64,000 nucleotides of DNA, from positions 62,053,501-62,117,500 of the forward strand of contig JAZHRO010000012.1 of the NCBI GenBank assembly GCA_037157565.1, given 5' to 3'. The stretch comes from Thalassia testudinum. Its lineage: Eukaryota > Streptophyta > Magnoliopsida > Alismatales > Hydrocharitaceae. Shown in pieces: positions 47,958 to 58,843 of this stretch. Below the pieces are notes generated by a model, which was not told the origin of the DNA, searched no databases, and saw only the letters and a list, made by a program, of their open reading frames with translations. The stretch's first letter is position 1. Every line of letters begins with the position of its first letter. Position numbers and translations under genes: made by a program.

Positions 47958-47974
47958 GAGTAAGCATGGGGGTA
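47958..47974 (+). promoter_or_regulatory. E5 3' polypurine tract
   Basis: GAGTAAGCATGGGGGTA directly precedes the LTR start TGATAACACC. It is the plus-strand primer site. Confidence 0.8.
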
Positions 47975-49331
47975 TGATAACACCACGCAAGGGGGTAGTA
48001 ATTAGGTTGAATATGGCCCATCTTTAGAATAAAAGGCACAACATAAAGTAGAATAGGAGCATTGCATGCATCAAGTACCAAGATTGCTTATAAACTGTAT
48101 TAATGGCCATTTATGTAAAGCATTTGTCAAAGCAGGCCTCAGATGAGCAATCGGACCGCACGGATGGATTCAGGACGACGAACGGAGTCTAACGGACTCA
48201 AAATCGGCCAAATCCGACATCCGGAGCTCCCACAATGGGCCCAAGAAATCCTGACCGTTGATCTGGAGATCAACGGCCTAGAACGCGCCACGTCGCCCCG
48301 CCCCCGCCGCCCGCACGCCCCCAAGCCAGCCAAGGACGCATCTCGGCCTTTGATCTTCGATCGAACGGCCGAGATCCGCGCGCTCGCCCGCGGTCGCCGC
48401 GACAAAGCGCGGGCGTGGCGCAACGGTTAGCGCGCACGCCCGCGTTGCGACGACGCGCGTTCGATTCGCGCGGAGCAAAAATCGTCTGCGGGCGAAGGGC
48501 GCGGCAAAATTGAGCCGCGCGATCAGAAGCGAGCGGCTAGGATCGCGCCACGCGGCGCGACGACAGCGCCCCACCTCCCACGCGCGCGCGCACGCCGGGC
48601 GGAAACGCGCGCGCGCACGCACGCCCGAAGCGCGATCCTAGCGCAGGCGCGGGAGGATCTCAGCCGTCCGATCATCAATCGGACGGCTCTCGTTCGACGT
48701 CCACGGATCGCGCCTGAAGAGAGAGAGGGGCGGGCGGCTGACCGGCGGCAGCAGACCTTCACCGACGTATATGGAAGCGGTTTTAGCGACGTTCTGGATG
48801 TCGCTAAAGCACATTCTTCTTTTAGGAAGCCCCTAACTCTATTTAAACCCCCTTCTACCACCATTCAAGGCATCCTCTCCCACTTGCAACTACTCCACTC
48901 CTCTCCTAGCTAGTCTTAGGCACTCTTGTAATCGCCGGAGACGACGAGCCGCCGACGGAGCCTCCTCCACCGCCGTGGCTGCCTCGTCGCTCTCCACTCT
49001 CTCTCTACCTCTCTCTCTCTCTTTTAAGCTTTCATGTACTTTTGTTGAAGCATGTATTTAATATTGTAAACCATGAACTATGAATGCATGTTTAATGAAA
49101 TTGTTTTTCATTTAGTTGCCTTTTTAATTTCTGTTTAAAGTGCATGATCAAAACCAAGAGCTTTCTAACCCTAAACTCTCTCTATCTCTCGCTTTTCAAA
49201 ACCGTTTCTTTCGCAAGCAAAACTCCGCCTTTTTCGTGACAACAAGTGGTAAACAAAATCCAATTTCCACGCCTCCCTGAGATCGACACTCGGACTCACC
49301 TCCGTTTACTTCTTTTAAAACCGACGTATCA
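47975..49331 (+). repeat. E5 3' LTR
   Basis: It runs from TGATAACACC to GACGTATCA, with 5-bp terminal inverted repeats TGATA/TATCA, 1357 bp. Order on the plus strand: tRNA-like module (48416-48471), palindrome AGCCGTCCGAT/ATCGGACGGCT (48662-48688), palindrome TTTAGCGAC/GTCGCTAAA (48782-48808), TATA box ATTTAAACC (48840-48848). The 48150-48780 part is very GC-rich. E4 RT coding resumes at 49332. Confidence 0.86.
48416..48471 (+). promoter_or_regulatory. tRNA-like A-box/B-box module in the E5 LTR
   Basis: TGGCGCAACGGTTAGCGC gives an A-box and a perfect 4-bp D-arm stem GCGC/GCGC. CGTTCGATTCG is a B-box, in a perfect 5-bp T-arm GCGCG/CGCGC with loop TTCGATT. Box starts are 42 nt apart. The anticodon arm is poor and an acceptor stem does not pair, so it is tRNA-like and not a tRNA gene. 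Confidence 0.62.
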
Positions 49332-50456
49332 CCCAACACAATGCCTTGCTGGACTATAAAGTGGCTTTTCACCCAGCTAGGCACCAACTTTGCCTCTTCG
49401 CAACAGGCTAAGACTTTATCAAGGTACGAAAGGCATAGGTTAAACGATGAGCTGTAAATGGAGAAATCATCCATGAAAATCTCAACAAACTCGTCGATCA
49501 TACCAATGTTGGAAAGTGGCAGGAGCATTACATAACCTGAATGGCATTCGAAGGAACGCAAAAGTGTCATACGGACTCATGAAGGTGGTACGCTCCTAAT
49601 CGTCGGGAAAGACGGCTATCTGATTATACCCAGAGTACCCGTAAAGGAAATAGAAGTACTTGTTCCCTACCAGTCGTTACAAAATTTGATCAATAAACGA
49701 TAAAGGGAAATGGTCCTTATGGGTAGCCATGTTCAAACAGTGATAATCAATGCAGACCCTCCAACCAGTTGAGCATCTAGTGGTTACCAACTCTCCTAGG
49801 TCGTTCTTTTCCACAGTGATTCCTGTCTTTTTGGGCATCACATGTATAGGATTGACCCATTTACTGTTTAAAATGGGTTAGATAATTCCTGCATCCAGCC
49901 ATTTCAGAATCTCCTTTTTAACCACCTTCCACATATTGGGGTTGAGCCTTCTTTGCATGTATCGGAAGGGTTTCACGGACTCATCCATGTATATATGATG
50001 CATGCAAAGGGAGGGATCAACACCCTTAATACCAACTATCGACCAAGAAATTGCTTCCTTGTGCCTTTGTAAACACTTAAACAGAGCTCCCTTTTATGAT
50101 TCAGATAATACAGACAAAATAATAATGGGGAGCGTTTCGTTAGGGCTAAGGAAAGCATACTTCAATGTGATCGGGAGGGGTTTCAGCTCCCACTTAGGAG
50201 CCTTTTGGATTGAGGGTTTAAGTTGAGATGTCCTTGCCTTAGGTAGTGGATCTACCTTCACGGTCCAAGGAGGGGACAGAGACTCTGTGTGTACCCCCAG
50301 CAACTCTTCTAATTCGGGTATATCCCCTTCAGTTTCTTTAATAGTCAGAGGATGGTCCTTAGATATGACCTTTTGAAGGGGATCTCTACATCGGAGTACT
50401 GGAGTAGTCTCGTCAATGATTTTATCAACTACCTCAATCTGGGAACAATCTTCCAT
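49332..50456 (-). pseudogene. E4 reverse transcriptase, N-terminal and central part
   Basis: The minus strand carries an upstream linker (KYAFLSPNETLP), RT blocks with stops around 49600-50000, and VEIFMDDFSIYS, with both catalytic Asp residues present near 49470. The frame ends at QQGIVLG exactly where the E5 LTR starts. Several stops, such as the one in the LGYSG region near 49630, disable it. Confidence 0.8.
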
Positions 50457-51060
50457 CCGGATTGCTTGTAGGTATCAAAAACATTCAACCAGATCTTCTT
50501 GTTCCCAAAGCCCATTTTAAGTACCCCTGATCTACAATTGATAGAGGCGTTGGCTGTGGCCAGGAAGGGGCATCCCAGAATAATGGATGGCTTGGTGGGC
50601 TTATTAGATGGGTCAGTATCTAGCATAAGAAAGTCAATAGGGAAGAAGAAGTCCTCGACTCTCACCAGGACATCTTCCAGTAATCCCCGTGGTGTCTTTA
50701 GTGATTTGTCTGCGACCTGGAGGATGACTAGACTAGGCTTTAAATCACCTCCTCCCAAAAGGTCATAGACAGAGCTCGGTAAAATATTTACCCTCGTGCC
50801 CAGATCAAGCAGAGCCTCATCAATGTGTTGGTTACCTATAACTACTGAAATATATGGGACCCCAGGTCTTTCATTTTGGGGGGTGTTCCATGTTGGAGAA
50901 TCGAGCTAACATGGTCAGGCAGAATGACCTTAGCTTGGACCTGTCATCTAGATCGGCGCTTTTGTATGCACAAGTCCTTTAGAAATTTGGCATAGGACTG
51001 GATCTGTTTGATAACTTCCAACAAAGGCAAGTTGATCTAGACTTGCCTAAAAGTGTCCAT
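50457..51060 (-). pseudogene. E4 aspartic protease region
   Basis: The active-site block reads LLDLGTRVNILPS near 50780-50815. It is followed by VILQVADKSLKTPRGLLEDV, DFFFPIDFLMLDTD and SIILGCPFLATANASINCRSG. Upstream pieces near 50990 encode the AKFLKDL-like block. Frame changes near 50760 and 50900 separate the parts. Confidence 0.78.
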
Positions 51061-51129
51061 AATCTCCTCTATCCTATCCTTGGCTCCAGATGAGCCAACA
51101 GAAGATTCCCCAGGAGCAGATAAGCGCTC

Positions 51130-52674
51130 TGGATAAGGTACCCTCGGCTTCTAGGTAGAGGGGTCGTCATGGCGGGAAAGGGGTGGTGGAATGACGACAT
51201 CCTCAGGGTGGGTGATTTCAAGCCAGGGAGAGCAGTGTGGCTCTTCCTCGGTGGAGATGGAAGTCAGGTCTGGTGTAGGAGGGGAATCCTGAGAGGTGAC
51301 CATAGGAGCGCTATCAGGCTTGTCGATTTTCTTTTCACTCCTCAGCGTGGTTACAGCTTAGGCGTGCTCCCTGAATATGACCCCCTTGCCCTTCGGGTTC
51401 TCAGAAAAGTTAGGCAACTTCCCCGGATCCCATTGCCTAACTGCCTCAGTAAGATGAGCAATTTTAGGTTGCATGTCACTGATCATCTTACCCTGAGATT
51501 GGATGACCATATTCTGATGTTCTTGCATTGCTTTCATTATGGCTTTAAGTTCATCCATCTCAGAAGGCTTATGCTAAGGAGGGTTTGCATGGGATGGCGG
51601 GTATATGGGTTGGGGAGGTAGGGGTCTTGCATTCCCTTAGTTAAAAGCATCACCTTGCTTCCATGAGAAGTTTGGATGGTTCCACCACCCTGGATTATAC
51701 GTATTGGAATAAGGGTTATTGCGAGGAGGTGGGCGGAAACCTTGGGCCACATTCAAATCGGCTTGAATCAACTCAAGGAATTGATTTTCCTGGTGGCACT
51801 CCGCAGTGGCATGCATTGTGCTTTGGCAAATGGAGCATTCACTTGAAGCTTGAAAGATAGAGGCTGCTTGCAGGTTCATGTCGGGGTTTGCTAAAAGCCT
51901 ATCAAAGTTTTTTTTCAACAATTGAATCTGATAAGCCAAATCCTGAGTAGCCTTGGCTTCATGGGCCTCTATCTTCCTCTGCAAGATTGATGGTTTTCTT
52001 TCTTGATAGGCAGAGGACATATGTATGGAATTGTCACTTAATGTTTCAAATAATGCCTAGGCTTCATCCTCAGTTTTGGTCATGAAGGTTCCTGCACAGG
52101 CTGCATCGATGGTTTGCCTGTGCCTTTCAGATAATCCGTTATATGACCTTTCGACCAACTGCCATCTTGGCAATTGATGGTGGGGGTAAAACCTAAGAAG
52201 GTCATTAAAGATCTTCCAAGTCTCGTGAAATTGCTCCCCTCCTTGTTGAGTAAACCCCATAATCTCTCTTCTGTAATGGTTGGTCTTACTCATAGGAAAA
52301 TACTTTTTCAAGAATTCTCCCTTAAGGGTGGCCCAATCATATACCCTTGCATCGAGGGTATGATACCAGTGCTTGGCCTTATCCTTAAGGGAGAATGGAA
52401 ATAGAGTTCTCATCAGGGGTTCATCAGTAAAGCCCTGGAGCTTCATCGTGGAATAGACCTCGGTGAATTCTTCAAGATGCCTATAGGGATCCTCCCTAGT
52501 AGTACCATAAAAAGAGGGAAGCAAAGATATGGTGTTGCTCTTGATTTCATAAGGATTATCCACTCCAGGTCTACGGATAGGTAGGGCTTGGTGGGTTGTA
52601 GGGAGGAAGTAGTGTCTCAAGGTTCTTTGATTTTCACCAACCCTAATCTCTTCTTCAGGTCGTTCTTCAGCCAT
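51130..52674 (-). pseudogene. E4 gag
   Basis: An ATG at 52674-52672 opens MAEERPEEEIRVGENQRTL, the same kind of start as E5. The frame is open to TAG near 52057 and includes YEIKSNTISLLPSFYG, LFPFSLKDKAKHWYHTL and LKKYFPMSKTNHYRREIMGF, all capsid wording. Beyond the stop, a Gln/Pro-rich C-terminal region and a C.ICQSTMHATAEC segment continue to about 51130 in shifted frames. Its function would be particle formation. Confidence 0.8.
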
Positions 52675-52779
52675 TTTTCTTCTTTCTTGGTTGGCTTTCC
52701 TAATAATTCGCTCAGGCTCAGGGTTGAAAAGAAGACTTTCTAAGAAAGCGCCTACCAAGCATACACTAAGCAAACACAA

Positions 52780-54055
52780 GGCAAGAGGTCTTTTTTTAAG
52801 TTAAACCACTTTAAATCCTCTTCCAACCTTTCTAGTTTGGCCAAATTGAGTTAAGGCAGTATTTCTCCGTTCCCACGTAAGTGGTATAAGAGATGTGAGA
52901 CACTTAAGATTCTTGGTCAAAGGCTATTAAGGAGGTTGAGGTTACTTTTAGTTCTTTTGGGTGACCAATCAAGTTGTCAATAAATTACGCACTCTAAATA
53001 GACCTTCAAGTGCCCTAGCGACGTACACTTTGTCGCAATGATATTTTCAGATGCTCAAGTAAAAAGGTACTCCAAGGATGAAACCAAGAGATGCAAGTAG
53101 GGCGAACCCTTCCTTTGTGGCGTTGCGTTAGCGGTGCCTCTTAACTATCCTTGAATTCCTTTATAGGGTGTCCCCCTCCTTAGAGTATCAAATCACTTGG
53201 GCAAAAGTTAATACCACCATTTCAAAGCGAGATAGGAGGGTTTGCAATGATAAAGAGATCGATGCCTCAACCTTAAGGGTCCAAGTCCTAGTGTAGTGCC
53301 TATAGTGCGTGCTTAGTGCAGGAAATGTGCTTCACACCATGAAAAGTGATTTTTTCGTTTTGAGACCGCAATCAAGTTATTCAAACACTTCCTGTATATT
53401 TTACTTTCTTTTCAAGAAGCAATGTAACCACTTGATTAATCTTTTCAATTCAACTTTGGTGGTCTTCTTCAATTATATCCAAATGTAATGCGTATGCAGA
53501 TAACTAATGCAAAAAGATAGGAAGTATGTACTTTGCTCCAGCACTCTTCGATGCAAAAATGCACGTAATGCAGTAAGAAAATCTAGATGTTGCTCAAGCA
53601 ATCCTAGATGGCCGTCCTAAAGATATGTAGCTTCTAGCAGGCAGTTCGGATTTTTTTTTTAATAATAATAAATGCACAATCAAAAGAACTAACTAATTAA
53701 AAATAAACCTAGAGCCTAAAGAATTGGGGACACTCCTCTAAAAACTGGCCCCAGAGTACAAGGGCGAGAAAATAAATAACTAGACTAAACCTAAAGAGTC
53801 TACTATGAAATCAGAAGACTAAAAAGAAGAATCCTCCTAGAAGGTCCTCCGTGCGTCTCCACGCGTGTGGGATCAAGGCCTACAAGCTCCTGTGATTATC
53901 TCTGAGGTGGAGGCAAGGTCCACCAAGATGAGTATCTGCTGAGTGTGCCTTCTCCTTCAATGTACCTCACAAAAAAAAAAAAGATAGATTAATAATCTTA
54001 ATCAGAACTTAATTTAGACAGAAAGAATACTCGCAAGTTTACTAGGCCTGTTGCC
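52780..54055 (-). other. E4 leader between primer site and gag
   Basis: About 1.3 kb is noncoding. I see no reading frame of note. There is a T-run at 53650-53659 and A-rich stretches near 53960-53985. One phrase near 53145 resembles the E5 leader. Confidence 0.6.
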
Positions 54056-54073
54056 TCCCCGGCAATGGAGCCA
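54056..54073 (-). promoter_or_regulatory. E4 primer binding site, tRNA-Asp type
   Basis: On the minus strand TGGCTCCATTGCCGGGGA begins two bases after the LTR end CTCTTCA. It resembles the tRNA-Asp primer site known from Athila/Tat-lineage elements with two changes. Confidence 0.7.
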
Positions 54074-54075
54074 TT

Positions 54076-55666
54076 TGAAGAGTCGATCTTCACTTTCGTT
54101 AAAATTTTAAACATAAAATGATGTGTCGTTGTAAAGCTTTTGTGGTGGAAAATCGACTATCAAAACATTTAATATTTCTAACCACAGTGATTAAGTCATC
54201 TCCACAGGGAGGAATTAGTTTATGAAACTAGTGAGTGATGCCTCATTTATTTGGGAAACTCAGTGGGTGCTAATTCGTGTAATTCTTTTTCAATATAAAT
54301 CATCATTCTAAGTAATTGATAAAAAAATGTAGGTGTTTAAATGCAAAATCACCACAACCTAATATTCTGTTAACTAGTGATCTTGGCAATGGAAATAAAT
54401 GTAAAGATCAATCTTCAATAAAAGATACCTTATTCATTGTAATCAATATCCCAATCATGAACAAATGCAATCATCTCTAATTCAGACAAACTGGAGGGAT
54501 ATTCATGTAAATCTAACTGAATATAATAATAAGATAAATAAATGAATAGAAAGTTGCAATGGCATTCACATGTAATTTTTAATTAAACTCAAAGCAGAGC
54601 ACTTACTCTCGAGTTCGGCCATGGCTGAAGGAGGGGCTAAGCTGCGGCGTGGATGACCATGGAGGATCTCTAGGGTGAGGGTGTTGCTTTGGCGGTGATA
54701 GAGCGATCGATTGTCACTGGAGGAGGTCGGTCAGAGGACGGTGGTTGACGGTGACGACAGGAGGAGCTTGCGTGCGTCGTGGAGGGTGGCTGGTGGGTGT
54801 ACGAAGGTCGTGGGCGTGAGTCGAGGACGACGAGGTTGACGGTGAGTTTGGTAGCGTGTAGGGCTCGTATGAAGCGAGGAGGCAGCTGCAACTTTGGGTT
54901 CCTTCATAGTTGCAGGGAGGGCGGTTGGGCGAAGAGGAGGAAGAAGAAAACGAAGAGGGAGTGTGGTTGGCATGGTGGATGTGGAAGGGTAGGAGGAACG
55001 GTGGTGAGGAGTAGGTGGTGGTGATGGTGGTTGTGGTGGCGTTGCGCACACGTGAGGATGGTGGCGCGATGGCACGCGTGTAAGGGTGCACGAGGGGCTT
55101 GTGGCATACTGTGGATGTGGCGGTGCGTGGGAGGTGCGGCAACGCAGAGAAGATGCTGTGGGTTTGGGTGCTTTGCTGTTAGCTGATGGGGAGGAAGAAG
55201 AGGATGAAGATGAAAGGTAGGGGGAGCATGGACGTGGTGGTGCTCTTTGTCACTGAGCACCACCGCGTTGAGGTGAGTGGAAAGGTGAGGCCGGCATCGA
55301 TCCACAGTGCAGGCTTGGGTTCACCCTGAAAGCCAGAAGCACCCTGTCGTCTTTTCTTCATGATGGAGTCTCCTCTTTAACCCAATGCGCGGGCATCTTC
55401 TTTAACAGTTGTTCCCCGACTTTCCCTCATTTGGTTCGTGCGAGATCTCCTCCAACAACTCTTTACGATGAGGTGTTGCTATTGATAGGTTGCGAAACAC
55501 ATGGCTCAACTGCTGGCGAAGGAGATGGTGAAAGTTTGAACTCATAACCCTGCATAAATATATATGTATCAAATTTTACCACAGTATTATCTAATTAATA
55601 TAAACTAATGAGGCATGTTTTAAATGTACTTAGGATAATTATGTGTCCAATAAATTGGACTCATCA
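54076..55666 (-). repeat. E4 5' LTR, complete
   Basis: On the minus strand it runs from TGATGAGTCC (55666) to GACTCTTCA (54076), 1591 bp. The ATACC at 54425-54429 is the uninterrupted counterpart of the E2 insertion site in the other LTR. It has GC-skewed His/Pro shadow frames but no gene. Confidence 0.86.
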
Positions 55667-57054
55667 GTGGTGGCCGATTTGGTGGAGTGTAGTAGTCGTG
55701 CAAGCTCGCCGGAGGTACGCCAGCAAGGTGGAAGACAGAGTCGGAGCAGGCGTGTGAGCGATCGAAGTCAAGGTTTGGAGGCACTATGATGATGAGTAGA
55801 GGTGAAGGAGTTGACGAAGATAGCTAGCAAACGAAGGAGGACGAAGGAGGCATCGGTTGCGGTATGCCTGGCGTCGGAGGAGATGAATGCTCTGGTGAGA
55901 GGGAACACGACGACGGAGGGTTAGGAAGCACCTCGCTGGTATGGCGAGGTGCGGAAAGACAAGGGGAGTTGGAACCAACCACCTATGGTATGTGGCGGCT
56001 GGCGAATAGGCTGGAGGTAGGAGGGTCGCCGGAGCAAGCTTGGAGCGAGCCAAAGGTAGAGGAAAGAAGAGGGTTTTTGGCTCAAAAACTTGCTAAGTAG
56101 GTAAAGCAGTCGATGGGGGTCTTTTATAGGCCATTGGGCGAGCTTTCAAGCTTGAATGCTCGAAAATCAGGGGCTTAGGTTAATGGATTTCCAAGAGTTT
56201 GCATGAACTCTTGGGCGAATTAGGAAGGCCATGAAGGAGCTCAGATGGTAGGGGATTTCCTCAGGAGTCTCCCTTCTAATTTTGGAAGGGTTTCTCCAAG
56301 AAATCAGTAAGGAATCTTTGATTGAAGGTTGGCCTCTTTGGGTTCATACGGCCATGGCGGCAGAGACTTGAATGCAAAGAACGAAGATAAACCTAGGGGG
56401 TATTTTGCAAAGTTTTCAAAACCTGAGGGGGCTATAAGAGAGAAAATAAGTTTAAGAGGACCAGAATGCAAACTAGGTCAAGATAGACTCTGATTGGACC
56501 CAAATTTTGATATAAACCTAATTTGGACCCCATGAATCTGATGGTGAAGTCAGATTTTAGTTTTGACCAAGTTTGATCTGAAAAGTTATGTAGAAACTTA
56601 AATTAGGGCAACTGTTCGTCTGGGGCTTTATTTTTTGTCAAAATGGGTTCCAATGGTTAAATCAAAGGTATCAAAACTTATAGAATATTTTTCTATGATT
56701 TTTAAAAGGTTTAGGTGAATTTTATCTATACTAAAACCTCAGTTAATTAAGCAAGTCTGTTTTTAGGATTTCAGATATCCATTGATTCTCGAGATGCGTG
56801 AAAACCCGTTTTTATCTACATGGACCCTCTTATTGGATATTAATGACCATTTGACCTTTAATTAACCCCTGGAATTTCCCGCTATTATTCTATATTGATG
56901 AAATGCAGTTAAAATTGCAGAAATAACCCTAGTTTCTTATCTTCTTAAAACAGAACATTATGCATATATAACCCTCTGATGGTTATGTAGGAGCTTTTAT
57001 CAACTTTATCAGACCAAATTGGGCTAGTTACGACTCATGATGGTGTTCCCATCA
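55667..57054 (-). repeat. Type A LTR fragment (E1 family)
   Basis: On the minus strand it starts TGATGGGAACACC at 57054 and matches the first half of 17466-20166. It stops at 55667 where E4 begins, so E4 probably inserted into it. It has a TATA-like CTATAAAAG near 56118-56127, and hairpins CCAAGAGTT/AACTCTTGG (56191-56214) and one around TTCAAGCTTGAA (about 56147-56158). Confidence 0.75.
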
Positions 57055-57836
57055 ATGCCTAATGCAGCCCAAAAACCCATTTGCGAAGTTAAAATCCTAA
57101 GAGTTAGATCTGTTTTAAGGCATAAGAATGATGATAAACTGGTGTTTATCACACCCCCTAAATACAACACTTGTAGCTCTATCTTCTTCATGTTGAGCCT
57201 GCAGCTCTACCTTCTTCACGTTGAACGAAAATGAGCTGTGGTCGAAGTCAATGACGAGGAGACACAATACAATAGAGGGCAATAAGCCTCCAACACCCAT
57301 CCACTACTGAAGCATTTAAATCTCACTGCGTAGAACCCTAAAGTGAAACCCTATGCATAATCAAAGCATCACTCCCTATAAAGATGAAACATGAATCACG
57401 GGACCTTGTAAATCCTAACCTTAATTCAATTATCATGCTCGAAAAAGACGAAAGCCAAATCGAAAAGATGACTCTCGTATCACGCGAAATGAATTATAAT
57501 CTCACACAATGTGATGAAAAATCAACACACAGGAATACAAGTTATTAGGTTAAGAGAAGATATCTGTATTAATCAAATGACGTCAACTATAGAGTGTGGA
57601 GTAGGAGCGATCGTTATGCCTCTTGCAGGGAGAGATTAGGGTTAGCGTGGGGGTATGTGTGGTGTGAGTAGAATTATGGCTTACGTGACGGGATAATTGG
57701 GTGACAAATAGATTCGATAGGGGGTGGAATTTGTTTATATCAGGTTTCATGCACCAATTTCGACACCCACTTATGCCAATGCAAGAGAAGTCAAACGAGG
57801 GATAAAGCCCAATTTCACATACCAAGCATGACCTAA
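57055..57836 (+). other. Intergenic DNA upstream of SEC15
   Basis: I see no gene, LTR or RNA gene here. Short direct similarity exists between CTTCTTCATGTTGA and CTTCTTCACGTTGA near 57183 and 57210. It marks the edge of the retrotransposon nest. Confidence 0.5.
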
Positions 57837-58133
57837 GGTACTGTTTGTTTTTAGGGATTGATTTTGAAGAGTTAATTTTGTAAATGGGGGGATTGTGGGA
57901 TAAACATGTGACCGGGAAGTTTTTCTATTTGGGAAAAATGAGTTAAATAATAGGGTATTTGGGGGGATAGGTGTGGATGCTCTCTCACACGATCCTAGGA
58001 TAAATTCATCCCACCCTCCTCTTAGAATTGGATAATCTCGAGATTAAGAACTTTATCTTGAGATTGTTGTAACCTGAAATTGAAAAATCCAATCATAACG
58101 TAAATGTTACAATCTCTACAAACAAATAATACC
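57837..58133. mobile_element. Tourist-like MITE (PIF/Harbinger type)
   Basis: A 297-bp element has terminal inverted repeats GGTACTGTTTGTTT and the reverse complement of GGTATTATTTGTTT, 12 of 14 identical. It is flanked by TAA on both sides (57834-57836 and 58134-58136), the TWA-type duplication of PIF/Harbinger elements. It has no coding, as expected for a MITE. Confidence 0.7.
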
Positions 58134-58843
58134 TAAAAGAATTAAAATCTTATACACTATCATATGATATATTACTAGATAATAAATCATGTTATTAATA
58201 GAGATATTATAATGGATAGAAGAATATTATAATCTAACCAATTTATAATTTTAGAAGGATGCATTTCTTTTTCGTAGGTAAGATGATTGATCGAATATGT
58301 ACTTTTTTTTTTTTTTTATTTAATCTTTTGGATGAACAATAAAAACTCCGCAGGTCCGACAACCTCCCAGATGGGTCTGAGAAAAAGGAAAAAATAAAAA
58401 AGGAAAAGAAAACTCCCCTTGCCCGAATCCTCCTTTCGGAATCCGACAGCCTCATCCCCGGTAACTCCGCAGCGCGATGATCCAACCCGATTCCGTCGGA
58501 CCGGCGGGTGCTGAAACCCGCACTCTACCCACGGGCCACAGCCCACGACACAGGTCAACCCACACCACCTCACCCACTTCCCAACCCCGCTGTCCTCACC
58601 GCCACCGTGGACCCCACACCTTTCCCCTCACCTTCTCCAACTGCCCAGTACCCACCCCCGGAACGGTTCCCCCACGCCGTCCCGCAACCAATCCACTCCC
58701 GTCATTCTCCCCCAACCCCGGGGGCACATCTGTCCATTCCTCCACCCATCCCTCTTTCCTCGTCAAGGTCATCCCCCCTTCCTCGCGAAGGAAACAGGAA
58801 GAAGAAGAAGACCAAAAGAAGGTCCCCTCTCCTTCCCATACCC
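58134..58843 (+). promoter_or_regulatory. SEC15 upstream region and probable 5' UTR
   Basis: AT-rich sequence changes to CT-rich and GC-rich sequence from about 58440. There is a T-run at 58303-58317. No certain TATA box is identified. The SEC15 frame is open back to an in-frame ATG at 58508; the 112 extra codons are Pro/Ser/His-rich and lack any motif I know, so they are treated as 5' UTR. Confidence 0.45.

Larger units (their letters stand above)
40396..49331 (+). mobile_element. E5: Athila-like element with intact gag-pol frame and no 5' LTR
   Basis: E5 lies inside the RT gene of E4. It has a leader (40396-40982), one open gag-pol frame (40983-46322), an in-frame extension after a stop (46323-46571), a noncoding region, a polypurine tract and a 3' LTR (47975-49331). 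The left junction with E4 falls directly in leader sequence, so the 5' LTR and primer site are absent. It is the best-preserved coding copy in the window. Confidence 0.88.
35467..55666 (-). mobile_element. E4: Athila-like retrotransposon split by E5 and E2
   Basis: On the minus strand: 5' LTR (55666-54076), tRNA-Asp-type primer site, leader, gag, protease and RT (to 49332); then E5; then the RT connection, RNase H, integrase, noncoding region, polypurine tract and 3' LTR (36743-35467), which E2 cuts. RT coding stops at GIVLG on one side of E5 and resumes at VVSFRGLEVD on the other, so both halves are one element. Its outer left end is beyond the window. Confidence 0.86.

Noticed and set aside
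48409..48480. A true tRNA gene
   Set aside because: D-arm and T-arm are good but no acceptor stem pairs and the anticodon arm is poor, so only a tRNA-like module is claimed.
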